Source: a bacterium (GTDB lineage: Bacteria > Bacteroidota > Bacteroidia > Bacteroidales > Muribaculaceae). From it: DNA of 64,000 bases. Below are positions 51,821 to 60,195 of the stretch, one piece after another (the first letter of the stretch is position 1; the number at the start of each line of letters is the position of its first letter). The stretch lies in assembly GCA_004563195.1 (NCBI GenBank), contig SFTJ01000011.1, positions 18,625 through 82,624 on the forward strand, in the 5' to 3' direction. The position numbers and the translations under genes were made by a program. The notes under the pieces are model-generated. The model made no database searches and was not told where the DNA came from. It worked only from the letters and a program-made list of their open reading frames with translations.

Positions 51821-53050
51821 ATGAAGTTTGATTCTATAATAATAGGCGGCGGGCTGAGCGGCATGATGGCAGGCATCACACTTGCCCGAAATGGGCAAAA
51901 ATGCCTCATGGTGTCGGCAGGACAGAGTGCATTGCACTTTTTCAATGGGTCGCTCGAGATAATGAGAAGCGAAGGCAATCCCACAGGCGCCATAGCAGCC
52001 CTTCCGACAAACCACCCATACTCAAAAATAGGCTACGAACGCCTAAATGCCTATATACAAGAGGCACAATCCCTGTTTGCCGAGATGGGCATCACTTTTG
52101 CGGGCAATAATCTCACCAATCACTACCGCGTGACACCCGTTGGACTGTTGAAGCCGGCGTGGCTCACACTCGAAGAGTATGTACGCGGCTCAGAAGTGGG
52201 TCTGATTGAGCATTGGAGCAAGGTGGCTCTTGTGAACATAAAGGGTTACCTCGACTTCAACACCACATTCATAGCATCTAACCTCGACCGCCAGGGCATA
52301 CAAGCCGTGGAAGTGGAGGTTAGCACCCCGGAACTGCATAATTTGCGCACCAACCCGAGCGAAATGCGCTCCACCAATATAGCCAAGACATTAGTGGGCG
52401 ATGCCCTGAAGGCTTTTGCCGAACAAGTGAACGCCTCGTGCCCGGCCGATGCCGAAGTGTATCTGCTGCCGGCGGTTTTCGGCATCAACAGCGACGAAGA
52501 GGTGAAGGCACTCAAGGCAGCACTCAACAAGCCCGCATATTTCATAGCCACCATGCCGCCATCGGTGCCCGGCATACGCTTGCAGACCGCGCTTCGCCGC
52601 AAATTCCAAGCCTTGGGCGGAACATTTATGCTCGGCGACTCGGTGGTGAGCGGCCGATTTGAAAACGGGCGTTTGCTGAGCGTTCGCACCGAAAATCACG
52701 GCGATATGGACTTCGAAGCCGACAATTTTGTGTTGGCTACCGGCAACTTTATGACACACGGCTTGACCTCCGACCGCCACGGCGTGTATGAGGCGGCTTT
52801 AGGACTCGATGTAGACTATCTTGCCGACCGCAAAGAGTGGACCAAGAGCAACATTTTCCAAGACCAGCCCTATATGACATTCGGAGTGGCAACCGACGAG
52901 AATCTACGAGCCAAGAAAGATGGCAAGGTGATAGAAAACGTGTATGCCACGGGCAGTGTGTTGAGCGGATTTAACGGAATAAAAGAGGGTAGCGCTACAG
53001 GCATATCGGTGGTTACCGGCCTCTACGCAGCCCATCAAATAACGAAATAA
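51821..53050 (+). CDS. glpB: Anaerobic glycerol-3-phosphate dehydrogenase subunit B
   Basis: The 409-residue FAD/FMN flavoprotein subunit of the GlpABC complex. It begins SIIIGGGLSGMMAGITLARNGQKCLMVSAGQSALHFFNGSLEIM, the GlpB signature, and ends IENVYATGSVLSGFNGIKEGSATGISVVTGLYAA. The middle holds the mixed domain with YLLPAVFGI and VPGIRLQTALRRKFQALGG. It relays electrons between GlpA and the iron-sulfur subunit GlpC. Tight spacing on both sides indicates one transcript. Confidence 0.94.
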   Translation: MKFDSIIIGGGLSGMMAGITLARNGQKCLMVSAGQSALHFFNGSLEIMRSEGNPTGAIAALPTNHPYSKIGYERLNAYIQEAQSLFAEMGITFAGNNLTNHYRVTPVGLLKPAWLTLEEYVRGSEVGLIEHWSKVALVNIKGYLDFNTTFIASNLDRQGIQAVEVEVSTPELHNLRTNPSEMRSTNIAKTLVGDALKAFAEQVNASCPADAEVYLLPAVFGINSDEEVKALKAALNKPAYFIATMPPSVPGIRLQTALRRKFQALGGTFMLGDSVVSGRFENGRLLSVRTENHGDMDFEADNFVLATGNFMTHGLTSDRHGVYEAALGLDVDYLADRKEWTKSNIFQDQPYMTFGVATDENLRAKKDGKVIENVYATGSVLSGFNGIKEGSATGISVVTGLYAAHQITK

Positions 53051-53061
53051 ACTACCACACC

Positions 53062-54303
53062 ATGACAGTAATAAAAAATATCAGCGAGAACAATTTCGAA
53101 CAATGTTTGAAATGCTCGGTATGCACAGTCTACTGCCCGGTGCTGGCAGTGAATCCCGCCTACCCGGGTCCCAAACAAGCAGGTCCCGACGGTGAGCGCT
53201 ACAGACTGAAAGATGCGGCGTTCTACGACGAAGCGCTTAAATATTGCCTCAACTGCAAACGCTGCGAACTGGCATGCCCCTCGGGCGTGAAGATAGGCGA
53301 TATCATACAGCTTGCACGCATACGCTACAGCAAGCAACGCCCCGGCCTGCGCGAGCTTATGCTTGCCAACACCGACATTATGGGCAGCTTGGCCACTCGC
53401 ATGGCACCGATAGTCAACACCTCGCTTCGCCTCACTCCGGTAAAGATGGTGCTCGACGGTGTGCTCGGCATTTCGAAGCACGCCAAGTTTCCCAAGTATG
53501 CCGGAGAGCGATTTGAAACCTGGTATAAGAAAAATGCCGCCGAGGCGCAGAAGCAATATGCCAAGCAGGTGAGCTACTTCCACGGCTGCTATGCCAATTA
53601 CAATTATCCCAAACTCTCGAAGGACTTGGTGAAGATAATGAACGCCATAGGCTACGGCGTGCAACTGCTCGAGAAGGAAAAATGCTGCGGCGTGGCGCTC
53701 ATAGCCAATATGCAAGCCGAGCAAGCTCGCAAGCAAGGACTCATCAACATTGCGAGCATACGCAAAGCCCAAGCCGAAGGACGCATCACCCTCACCACAA
53801 GCACCACTTGCACCTTCACCATGCGCGACGAATATGAGCATCTGCTCGGCATCGACAATCACGATGTGAAGGATAGCATACAGCTTGCCACAAAATACAT
53901 CTACGAACTCATAGAGCGCCAAGGCGTGAAACTGGCATTCCGCCACGACTATCGCAAGCGCATAGCCTATCACACTCCATGCCACATGGAGAAACTGGGA
54001 TGGGCCATCTACTCCACTTCGCTCTTGCGCATGATTCCGGGAGTGGACTTCGTGATGCTCGACTCGCAATGCTGCGGCATAAGCGGCACCTACGGCTTCA
54101 AGAAGGAAAACTACCCCTACTCGCAGCGCATAGGCGAGGGTCTCTTCAAGCAGATTGAGTCATTGGGCGTCGACTTGGTGGCTACCGACTGCGAAACCTG
54201 CAAATGGCAGATAGAAATGAGCACCTCGGCTCCGGTGGAAAACCCCATCTCGATAATAGCCGACGCGCTCGATGTGGAGAAAACAATAGAACTAAACAAG
54301 TAA
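53062..54303 (+). CDS. glpC: Anaerobic glycerol-3-phosphate dehydrogenase subunit C
   Basis: The 413-residue iron-sulfur subunit that anchors the complex to the membrane and reduces the quinone. Two 4Fe-4S clusters are encoded by CLKCSVCTVYCPV (residues 14-26) and CLNCKRCELACPSG (about 68-81). Two CCG domains follow: YFHGCYANYNYPKLSKDLVKIMNAIGYGVQLLEKEKCCGVA and YHTPCHMEKLGWAIYSTSLLRMIPGVDFVMLDSQCCGISG. TDCETCKWQIEMST near the end completes the pattern. Last gene of the glpABC block; a 278-bp gap separates it from the phosphodiesterase. Confidence 0.95.
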   Translation: MTVIKNISENNFEQCLKCSVCTVYCPVLAVNPAYPGPKQAGPDGERYRLKDAAFYDEALKYCLNCKRCELACPSGVKIGDIIQLARIRYSKQRPGLRELMLANTDIMGSLATRMAPIVNTSLRLTPVKMVLDGVLGISKHAKFPKYAGERFETWYKKNAAEAQKQYAKQVSYFHGCYANYNYPKLSKDLVKIMNAIGYGVQLLEKEKCCGVALIANMQAEQARKQGLINIASIRKAQAEGRITLTTSTTCTFTMRDEYEHLLGIDNHDVKDSIQLATKYIYELIERQGVKLAFRHDYRKRIAYHTPCHMEKLGWAIYSTSLLRMIPGVDFVMLDSQCCGISGTYGFKKENYPYSQRIGEGLFKQIESLGVDLVATDCETCKWQIEMSTSAPVENPISIIADALDVEKTIELNK

Positions 54304-54581
54304 CCAAATAAAATCGGAAATAAAACAAACTAAAGCAACTCGAAAAAAAAGATATTTCTTTAGAACTACATGTTACAAACGACGACCATCCGCACTTCCC
54401 CTCGGGGACGAAGAGGTTAAGCCCCCAAAGGGAAGCGGAGAGTCGGCAAAAAAGACAAACGATGAGCTTCATCACGGTAAAAGCAAAAACAACGATTGCC
54501 AATACCACCAACGCGATATTACTACTGACACAAATTTTATAACGACTATTAATATTAACCAACAAAAACAATCCTTATCGT

Positions 54582-56279
54582 ATGATTAAGAATTATTACA
54601 AATTGGGCATGGGTTGCATGTTAACCATCGCCGCACTGACTTCTTGCTCTGACGATCAGCAGTTTGTTGACTACAATCAGCAAGCAAAAGAAGTAGAAGT
54701 TCAAGTTTTGAGCCCGGAACTGGCAAAAGTTAGAGATTATGTACCTCTCTATGCAGTAATTGCCCACCGAGGCAGTACCTACTGGACACCCGAAGAGACC
54801 GAAGCATCGTGGCGTTGGGCTCGTGATATGGGTGCCGACTACCTCGAATCGGACCTCCAAGCCACCAAGGACGGCGTGGTGCTCTCATTGCACGACGACA
54901 ACTTGAAGCGCACTACCAACATTCAAAGCGTGTTCAGCGACCAAGTGCCTGCCATCCGCAGAGCATTCTATCGCTCATTGACCTACGAGGACGGTACTCC
55001 ATGTAACTTCTCGGAAGAGGACATCGAAGAACAATACAACAACGACCTCGGTAACTACTACAGCTACTATCCTCGCAACTACTACTATGCCGAACTTCTT
55101 ATGCTCGACGCAGGTAGCTGGTTCAACGAAGACAACCTCGAGCAAGCTCGCGAATCGTTCGCAGCCACCAACAATCCGCTCCAGGAAACTCTCGACGCTT
55201 GGAAAGCCGACAAAAATGCTCCTGTAGTATACAGCAACGGCCAATACATCAGCGCTCTTGCCGACCAAATCGCTTATGCCGAAGGTAAGATGCTCAACCG
55301 CGATGCCAAGGGCCGCCGCATCCTTCCTTATCACGTGAAGAACGAACTCAAGGGCAAGACCTTGGTAGAAATCTGCTCGGCTGCTCCTACCACCACCGTT
55401 GAAGGCCAAACATGGACCGCTCAGTCTCGCTACATGGACTTCCTCGTTTACGACTTCAGCAATGCTTACGTTGCCGACCCGAAGGATTCGGGCAACCGCC
55501 CCGGTATCTACATCGAGTTTAAGGAAAGCTGGGCTCAACCTAAGGATATGGAAGCTCGCGTATATCAAGAACTCGACAAATATGGCTGGAACATCATCAC
55601 CAAGCCTGAAGGCAACAACCCATTCTACGTTGGCGGCAAGGTTAACGTAGGTAACACCAATGGTAAGGTTATCCTCCAAACCTTCTCGTTCGACGCCGTT
55701 AACCGCGCTTACGACGTGTTTAAGGGTCGCATCCCATTCTGCTACCTCCTCTGGACCGACTGGCCAGGCGACTATGCTACCGACATCACTTACGACACTC
55801 CTACCGGTGTAGCCGACTTCATCAAATATATGCAAGACAAGGGTTGCCACATCATCGGCCCGGCTATCTCAGGTGCTCCTAACAACTATCCCGAAATGAA
55901 CTGCCCATGGCAAGCCTACATGGTGCGCAAGGCAGGTATGATCAACCACCCATACTCGTTCGACTCACAAGCTCAAATCACCAAATACATGGGCTACTGG
56001 AACTATGGCTTGGCAACCGAATTCGACGAATGGATGAAGGTTACCATACCGGCTACCAACTACAGCACATTCCCGGGCGAATCGGCTACATGGCCTATCT
56101 ATATGGACGGTTGCTTCACCAACCACACCGAAATGAACCTACGCTATATGATCGACAACGGCATGCGCTGCAACGCCAAGTTGCCTAACCCATTCCACAA
56201 GGGTGAATTCTTCGACAATAGCCAAGCACCTTCTGAAGTGCCCGATGCAAGCGAATTGCTCAACCAACTCGGTTACTGA
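54582..56279 (+). CDS. Glycerophosphodiester phosphodiesterase, lipoprotein
   Basis: Hydrolyses glycerophosphodiesters from phospholipids to sn-glycerol-3-phosphate and an alcohol. The 565-residue protein has a lipoprotein signal (GCMLTIAALTSCSDD, Cys about 22). The GDPD barrel begins YAVIAHRGSTYWTPEETEASWRWARDMGADYLESDLQATKDGVVLSLHDDNLKRTTN, with the His-Arg, Glu/Asp and His-Asp catalytic residues. A long insertion (about residues 130-300) separates this from the second half (GIYIEFKESW...), making it about 200 residues longer than E. coli GlpQ. Its place between glpC and the porin/glpT genes fixes its role. Confidence 0.93.
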   Translation: MIKNYYKLGMGCMLTIAALTSCSDDQQFVDYNQQAKEVEVQVLSPELAKVRDYVPLYAVIAHRGSTYWTPEETEASWRWARDMGADYLESDLQATKDGVVLSLHDDNLKRTTNIQSVFSDQVPAIRRAFYRSLTYEDGTPCNFSEEDIEEQYNNDLGNYYSYYPRNYYYAELLMLDAGSWFNEDNLEQARESFAATNNPLQETLDAWKADKNAPVVYSNGQYISALADQIAYAEGKMLNRDAKGRRILPYHVKNELKGKTLVEICSAAPTTTVEGQTWTAQSRYMDFLVYDFSNAYVADPKDSGNRPGIYIEFKESWAQPKDMEARVYQELDKYGWNIITKPEGNNPFYVGGKVNVGNTNGKVILQTFSFDAVNRAYDVFKGRIPFCYLLWTDWPGDYATDITYDTPTGVADFIKYMQDKGCHIIGPAISGAPNNYPEMNCPWQAYMVRKAGMINHPYSFDSQAQITKYMGYWNYGLATEFDEWMKVTIPATNYSTFPGESATWPIYMDGCFTNHTEMNLRYMIDNGMRCNAKLPNPFHKGEFFDNSQAPSEVPDASELLNQLGY

Positions 56280-56341
56280 TTCTCGGGTGATATAGTGAAC
56301 AATTCTCAATGAAATAACATCAAGATAAAAAACGAAACACA

Positions 56342-57709
56342 ATGAAAAACTATAAATATATATTATTGTCAGCCGTAGCAGCATTGTCTATCACAGCTAC
56401 AGCACAGGATTTTGACAACGATCCTACTTTGAAAATCGACAATAAGGAGCAGCAAGTGAAGTTCACCGTGGGTGCTCGCTTCATGGCTGATGCAGCTCTT
56501 TATCACACCGATTTCACTCCTCTTCAGAGTGGTGCCACCATCTCGGATGCTCGCATCCGCACCAGTATGTCGTATGGCGAAAACTGGTACTTCTATGCCG
56601 ACTTCGGCTTCGGTAACGGCAAGTTCTCGCAAAAGAACATTTTCTTGCAGTATGCCAAGAAAGACGCCAACGATGCCACTCATGCCATTAAGGTGGGTTA
56701 CTACAACGACCCTGCCGGCTCGATGGCTCGCCAAACTTCTTTGGGTTCTTACCACTTCATCTCACGCGCCGGTATGGTAAATTCGCTCGGCGAAGGTCGT
56801 GAACTCGGTATCACCTACAAGTACTCGGCTCCTCACTTGTTCCTCTATCAAGGTGTGTTCACCGAAAGCGCTTACAACAAGGTTGAAGCCGGTTTCAACG
56901 GCCTCACAGTGAGCGGTCGCTGGGCTTATCGCGATGTAAATGCCAACAATAACGAAGTGCTCCAAGCAGGCATCAACGCTCGCTTTGCTCACCTCGGCGG
57001 CGGTGAAACTGTCACCACCAAGGGCTCTACCGTGCTCAAGAAAACCCTTTCACTCGGTCAGTCGCTCGAAACTTTTGTAGATGATGACGAACAATTCGTA
57101 AGCTGCCAACTTCCTTGGGCTAACAACGTTATCGACCTCGGCGCTGAAGCTCTTATCATGCAAAAGAACTTCTTCGTTCGTGCCGAATACAAGCACAAGA
57201 TTGTCACCAAGAAGCGCGACTCTTACAAGATTTTCATCGCTTCGCAAGACAACATCGACGGTTGGGGCGACATCGCATTGTGGGAAAACGCCAATCGCTT
57301 GAAGACCAACAACTTCGACGGTGCTTACGTGGAACTTGGCTACAAGATTTTCGGCAACGACTATACTTATAACCGTCACGAAGGCGTGATGAACGGCCTC
57401 AATGGCAAGGCTCTCGAAGTAGTGGCTCGCTTCAACTACACCGGCCTCAACGACCTCACCAAAGGCGAATACTTCTCGGCAGGCCGTAACCAATACTATG
57501 CAGCCGGCTACATGGAAGACTGGCCAGGCACCGGCGCTACAAGCGTGGGCGGTGGTGACGTCTACTCTACTACAGTAGGTCTCAACTACTCGTTCAACAA
57601 GTACGCTCAAGTGATGCTCAACTACACATGGCATCGTCTCGACAAGGACTTCTTGCGCTACGACAAGAACATCCACGCCGTGCAAGCTCGCGTGCAATTC
57701 ACATTCTAA
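56342..57709 (+). CDS. Outer-membrane porin (OprP/OprO-like)
   Basis: A 455-residue beta-barrel with signal peptide (MKNYKYILLSAVAALSITATAQ) and a C-terminal phenylalanine (VQARVQFTF), the usual barrel-assembly signal. The first strands, KFTVGARFMADAALYHTDFTPLQSGATISDARIRTSMSYGENWYFYADFGFGNG, are typical of phosphate-selective porins. Located between the phosphodiesterase and glpT, it may admit glycerophosphodiesters, glycerol-3-phosphate or phosphate across the outer membrane; that specificity is inferred from context only. A hairpin at 57735-57770 follows. Confidence 0.88.
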   Translation: MKNYKYILLSAVAALSITATAQDFDNDPTLKIDNKEQQVKFTVGARFMADAALYHTDFTPLQSGATISDARIRTSMSYGENWYFYADFGFGNGKFSQKNIFLQYAKKDANDATHAIKVGYYNDPAGSMARQTSLGSYHFISRAGMVNSLGEGRELGITYKYSAPHLFLYQGVFTESAYNKVEAGFNGLTVSGRWAYRDVNANNNEVLQAGINARFAHLGGGETVTTKGSTVLKKTLSLGQSLETFVDDDEQFVSCQLPWANNVIDLGAEALIMQKNFFVRAEYKHKIVTKKRDSYKIFIASQDNIDGWGDIALWENANRLKTNNFDGAYVELGYKIFGNDYTYNRHEGVMNGLNGKALEVVARFNYTGLNDLTKGEYFSAGRNQYYAAGYMEDWPGTGATSVGGGDVYSTTVGLNYSFNKYAQVMLNYTWHRLDKDFLRYDKNIHAVQARVQFTF

Positions 57710-57734
57710 TATAACATAATCTTATCTTGCATTG

Positions 57735-57770
57735 GTCAGGCAGCCGACATCTACACAGTCGGCTCCTGAC
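57735..57770 (+). terminator. Terminator-like hairpin between porin and glpT
   Basis: GTCAGG and AGCCGAC (57735-57748, one bulged C) pair with GTCGGCT and CCTGAC (57758-57770). The T-run that follows is weak (TGATGATTTT), so partial read-through into glpT is likely. Confidence 0.5.
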
Positions 57771-57893
57771 TGATGATTTTAGAGCAAAATGTTGGCAAAA
57801 ACAAAAGCGATGCTCTATTACAAACAAAAACGCGCTGCCAACAAAGAAAACATATATATAAATTAGTGTATCCATAAAAACAACAGAGAGAAT

Positions 57894-59273
57894 ATGAGTT
57901 TTTTAACACCCCCGGCATTTAAGCCCGAACAAACAGGACCGGAAGCCGATGAAAAATACCGCCGCCTGCGCTGGCAAGTATTTCTCGGCATCTTTATAGG
58001 TTACGCCGGCTTCTACATAGTTAGAAAAAACTTCTCGATGGCAATACCAATGCTCGCGCCGCTCGGATTCGACAAAGGCGAGCTCAGTTTAGTGCTATCG
58101 ATGAACGCCATTGCCTACGGATTCTCCAAATTCCTCATGGCAAGCATCAGCGACCGCTCAAATGCTCAGCGCTTCCTGCCTTTGGGATTGGTGGCAGCCG
58201 CTCTGTCGATGCTCTTTATGATAGTGCCCGTGCAATTTCTCGGCGCCGAGCACAAAGTGGCAGCTATCACCCTTATGGCTGTGCTTAACTTCCTGGTAGG
58301 TTGGTTCAACGGTATGGGATGGCCTCCGTGCGGCCGTGTGATGACACACTGGTTCTCAATCAAAGAACGCGGCACATGGATGAGCTTCTGGAACTGCGCC
58401 CACAATGTGGGTGGCGCACTCGTAGGCCCTATGGCTGTGTACGGCGCCATGTGGTTCGGCTCGTGGTTCTATCAGAATTCCGACTACTACTTCCTCATCG
58501 GCACCTACGCATTCCCGGCTGCAGTGGCTGTGCTAATAGCTGTGATAGCCTACTGCATGATACGCGACACCCCTCAATCGTGCGGCCTGCCTTCGATTGA
58601 AAAATGGAGCGGTCACGCCTCGAAGAACTACAGCGAAAAAGCCGAGCAAGTGCTCAGCACACGCGAGATATTCAAGGTGGTGCTCAGCAACAAATTCTTG
58701 TGGTACATAGCATTTGCCAATGCCTTCGTCTACATGGTGCGCTATGGCTGCCTCGACTGGGCTCCTACCATCCTCACCGAACAAGGCATCGACATCAAGA
58801 GCGCCGGTTGGGCTTACTTCGCCTACGAAATAGCCGCTATCCCCGGCACCATATTCTGCGGATGGCTCAGCGACTCAGTGTTCAAAGGCCGTCGCGCTCT
58901 GCCCACCATCATTTTCATGGCTTTGATCATAGCTGTGATTTTCGTCTACTGGCAGAATATCACCAACCTGAACATTGTGATAGGTTGCCTCATTGCCATA
59001 GGCTTCCTCATCTATGGTCCGGTGATGCTCATTGGCGTGCAAGCGCTCGACCTCGCACCGAAGAATGTGGCAGGCACCGCTGCCGGTTTGACCGGTTTTA
59101 TGGGTTATGTGCTCGGTACTGCCGTGCTCGCCAACATAGTTATCGGCTATGTGGCTGAAAATGCCGGTTGGGACTGGACATTCATCCTGCTCATGGCTGC
59201 TTGCGTGCTTTCGATAGTGTTTATGGGTCTTACCTACCGCGAAGAGCAATACCTCGTGGAGCATAAAGAGTAA
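57894..59273 (+). CDS. glpT: Glycerol-3-phosphate transporter (MFS)
   Basis: A 459-residue organophosphate:phosphate antiporter with twelve membrane helices. Diagnostic segments are FIGYAGFYIVRKNFSMAIPML (with the substrate-binding Arg), ISDRSNAQRFLPLGL, and the long loop/helix FNGMGWPPCGRVMTHWFSIKERGTWMSFWNCAHNVGGALVGP, which is characteristic of GlpT/UhpT. The second half has VRYGCLDWAPTILTEQGIDIKSAGWAYFAYEIAAIPGTIFCGWLSD. Members exchange G3P for phosphate across the inner membrane. It ends the glp locus, followed by a strong terminator. Confidence 0.95.
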   Translation: MSFLTPPAFKPEQTGPEADEKYRRLRWQVFLGIFIGYAGFYIVRKNFSMAIPMLAPLGFDKGELSLVLSMNAIAYGFSKFLMASISDRSNAQRFLPLGLVAAALSMLFMIVPVQFLGAEHKVAAITLMAVLNFLVGWFNGMGWPPCGRVMTHWFSIKERGTWMSFWNCAHNVGGALVGPMAVYGAMWFGSWFYQNSDYYFLIGTYAFPAAVAVLIAVIAYCMIRDTPQSCGLPSIEKWSGHASKNYSEKAEQVLSTREIFKVVLSNKFLWYIAFANAFVYMVRYGCLDWAPTILTEQGIDIKSAGWAYFAYEIAAIPGTIFCGWLSDSVFKGRRALPTIIFMALIIAVIFVYWQNITNLNIVIGCLIAIGFLIYGPVMLIGVQALDLAPKNVAGTAAGLTGFMGYVLGTAVLANIVIGYVAENAGWDWTFILLMAACVLSIVFMGLTYREEQYLVEHKE

Positions 59274-59402
59274 CGCTCGACGATAATATCATTCGGAGCC
59301 TTGTGGCATAGCACTGATGCCCAAGTGCCGCAAGGCACCGTTTTGTTTATCGCACAATGAATTACACCAAACGTCTCAATAAATAACATATCTATCTCCA
59401 GC

Positions 59403-59440
59403 AAGGCTGCGCCCCACAAAAACCCGGGCGCAGCCTTTTG
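59403..59440 (+). terminator. Terminator after glpT
   Basis: AAGGCTGCGCCC (59403-59414) pairs perfectly with GGGCGCAGCCTT (59426-59437), followed by T residues. Confidence 0.85.
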
Positions 59441-59448
59441 TGTAAATC

Positions 59449-59582
59449 CGTGGGGTAAAAATCAAAACATTGTGTAAATCCGTGGTTAAAAAGCGCACAC
59501 AGATTGCCACCTTGTGTTTTCAGTGTTAAAAAAATAATCGCACACAGATCGCACAGATTTTCACAGATGTTTTTATCTCGCA
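59449..59582. repeat. CACGGATTTTCACA-type satellite repeat
   Basis: GTAAATCCGTGG twice, GCGCACACAGATTGCC, then CACACAGATCGCACAGATTTTCACAGAT. This tract is at the left border of the XRE-helicase-Nudix island and, unlike the others, has no composite element beside it. Confidence 0.55.
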
Positions 59583-59665
59583 GATTTGCTGATTTTGTTG
59601 TGCACTAATGGCCGTTGTATAATTGTGCGTGATGGGGTAAATTTGGAGAACCAATTACGAGACTC

Positions 59666-60163
59666 ATGAATTATCAGAAAAACATAGGCAAAGCAATAGT
59701 CCGACTTCGTTCATCTAAAGGTGTTTCTCAGGAAAAAATGGCTTTGGAAGCGAATATCGACCGAAGATATATGAGTGACATAGAAAATGGCAAACGTAAT
59801 ATATCGCTCGACGTGCTATCGAAAATTGCAGATTATTTCGAAATGCCTTTGAGCGACTTTATATCAAGAGCAGAAAATACCGAAAACTATGATGATAGTA
59901 ACGATGAATTAAAAGAATGGTTGGAGGACCAAGGCTATGAAGAATCGATAGTTTTTGAAAGTCCATCTTATAGGAATGCTGTATTAGGGATTAGCGAAGA
60001 AGGGCGAGTAATATACTCAGAAAGAATCATTATAGAGGATATGATGATAGATGAAGGTATGGAGTTGGAAGAAGCAGTAGACCACTTTGAATATAACATA
60101 TTGCGCTCTTTGCCGTATATGGGTAAAACAGCACCCATTATCCTTCGCGATATATATATGTAA
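59666..60163 (+). CDS. XRE regulator with a C-terminal acidic domain
   Basis: A 165-residue protein. Residues 5-65 are an XRE helix-turn-helix (IGKAIVRLRSSKGVSQEKMALEANIDRRYMSDIENGKRNISLDVLSKIADYFEMPLSDF). Residues 75-165 form a separate acidic domain: LKEWLEDQGYEESIVFESPSYRNAVLGISEEGRVIYSERIIIEDMM...EEAVDHFEYNILRSLPYMGKTAPIIL. I recall similar short proteins existing without the HTH, but have no name for them. It lies 32 bp before the helicase and is the likely regulator of the island; codon use is AT-rich. Confidence 0.82.
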   Translation: MNYQKNIGKAIVRLRSSKGVSQEKMALEANIDRRYMSDIENGKRNISLDVLSKIADYFEMPLSDFISRAENTENYDDSNDELKEWLEDQGYEESIVFESPSYRNAVLGISEEGRVIYSERIIIEDMMIDEGMELEEAVDHFEYNILRSLPYMGKTAPIILRDIYM

Positions 60164-60195
60164 CACAACGAAACAAGGAAAAAAATAATAATATT

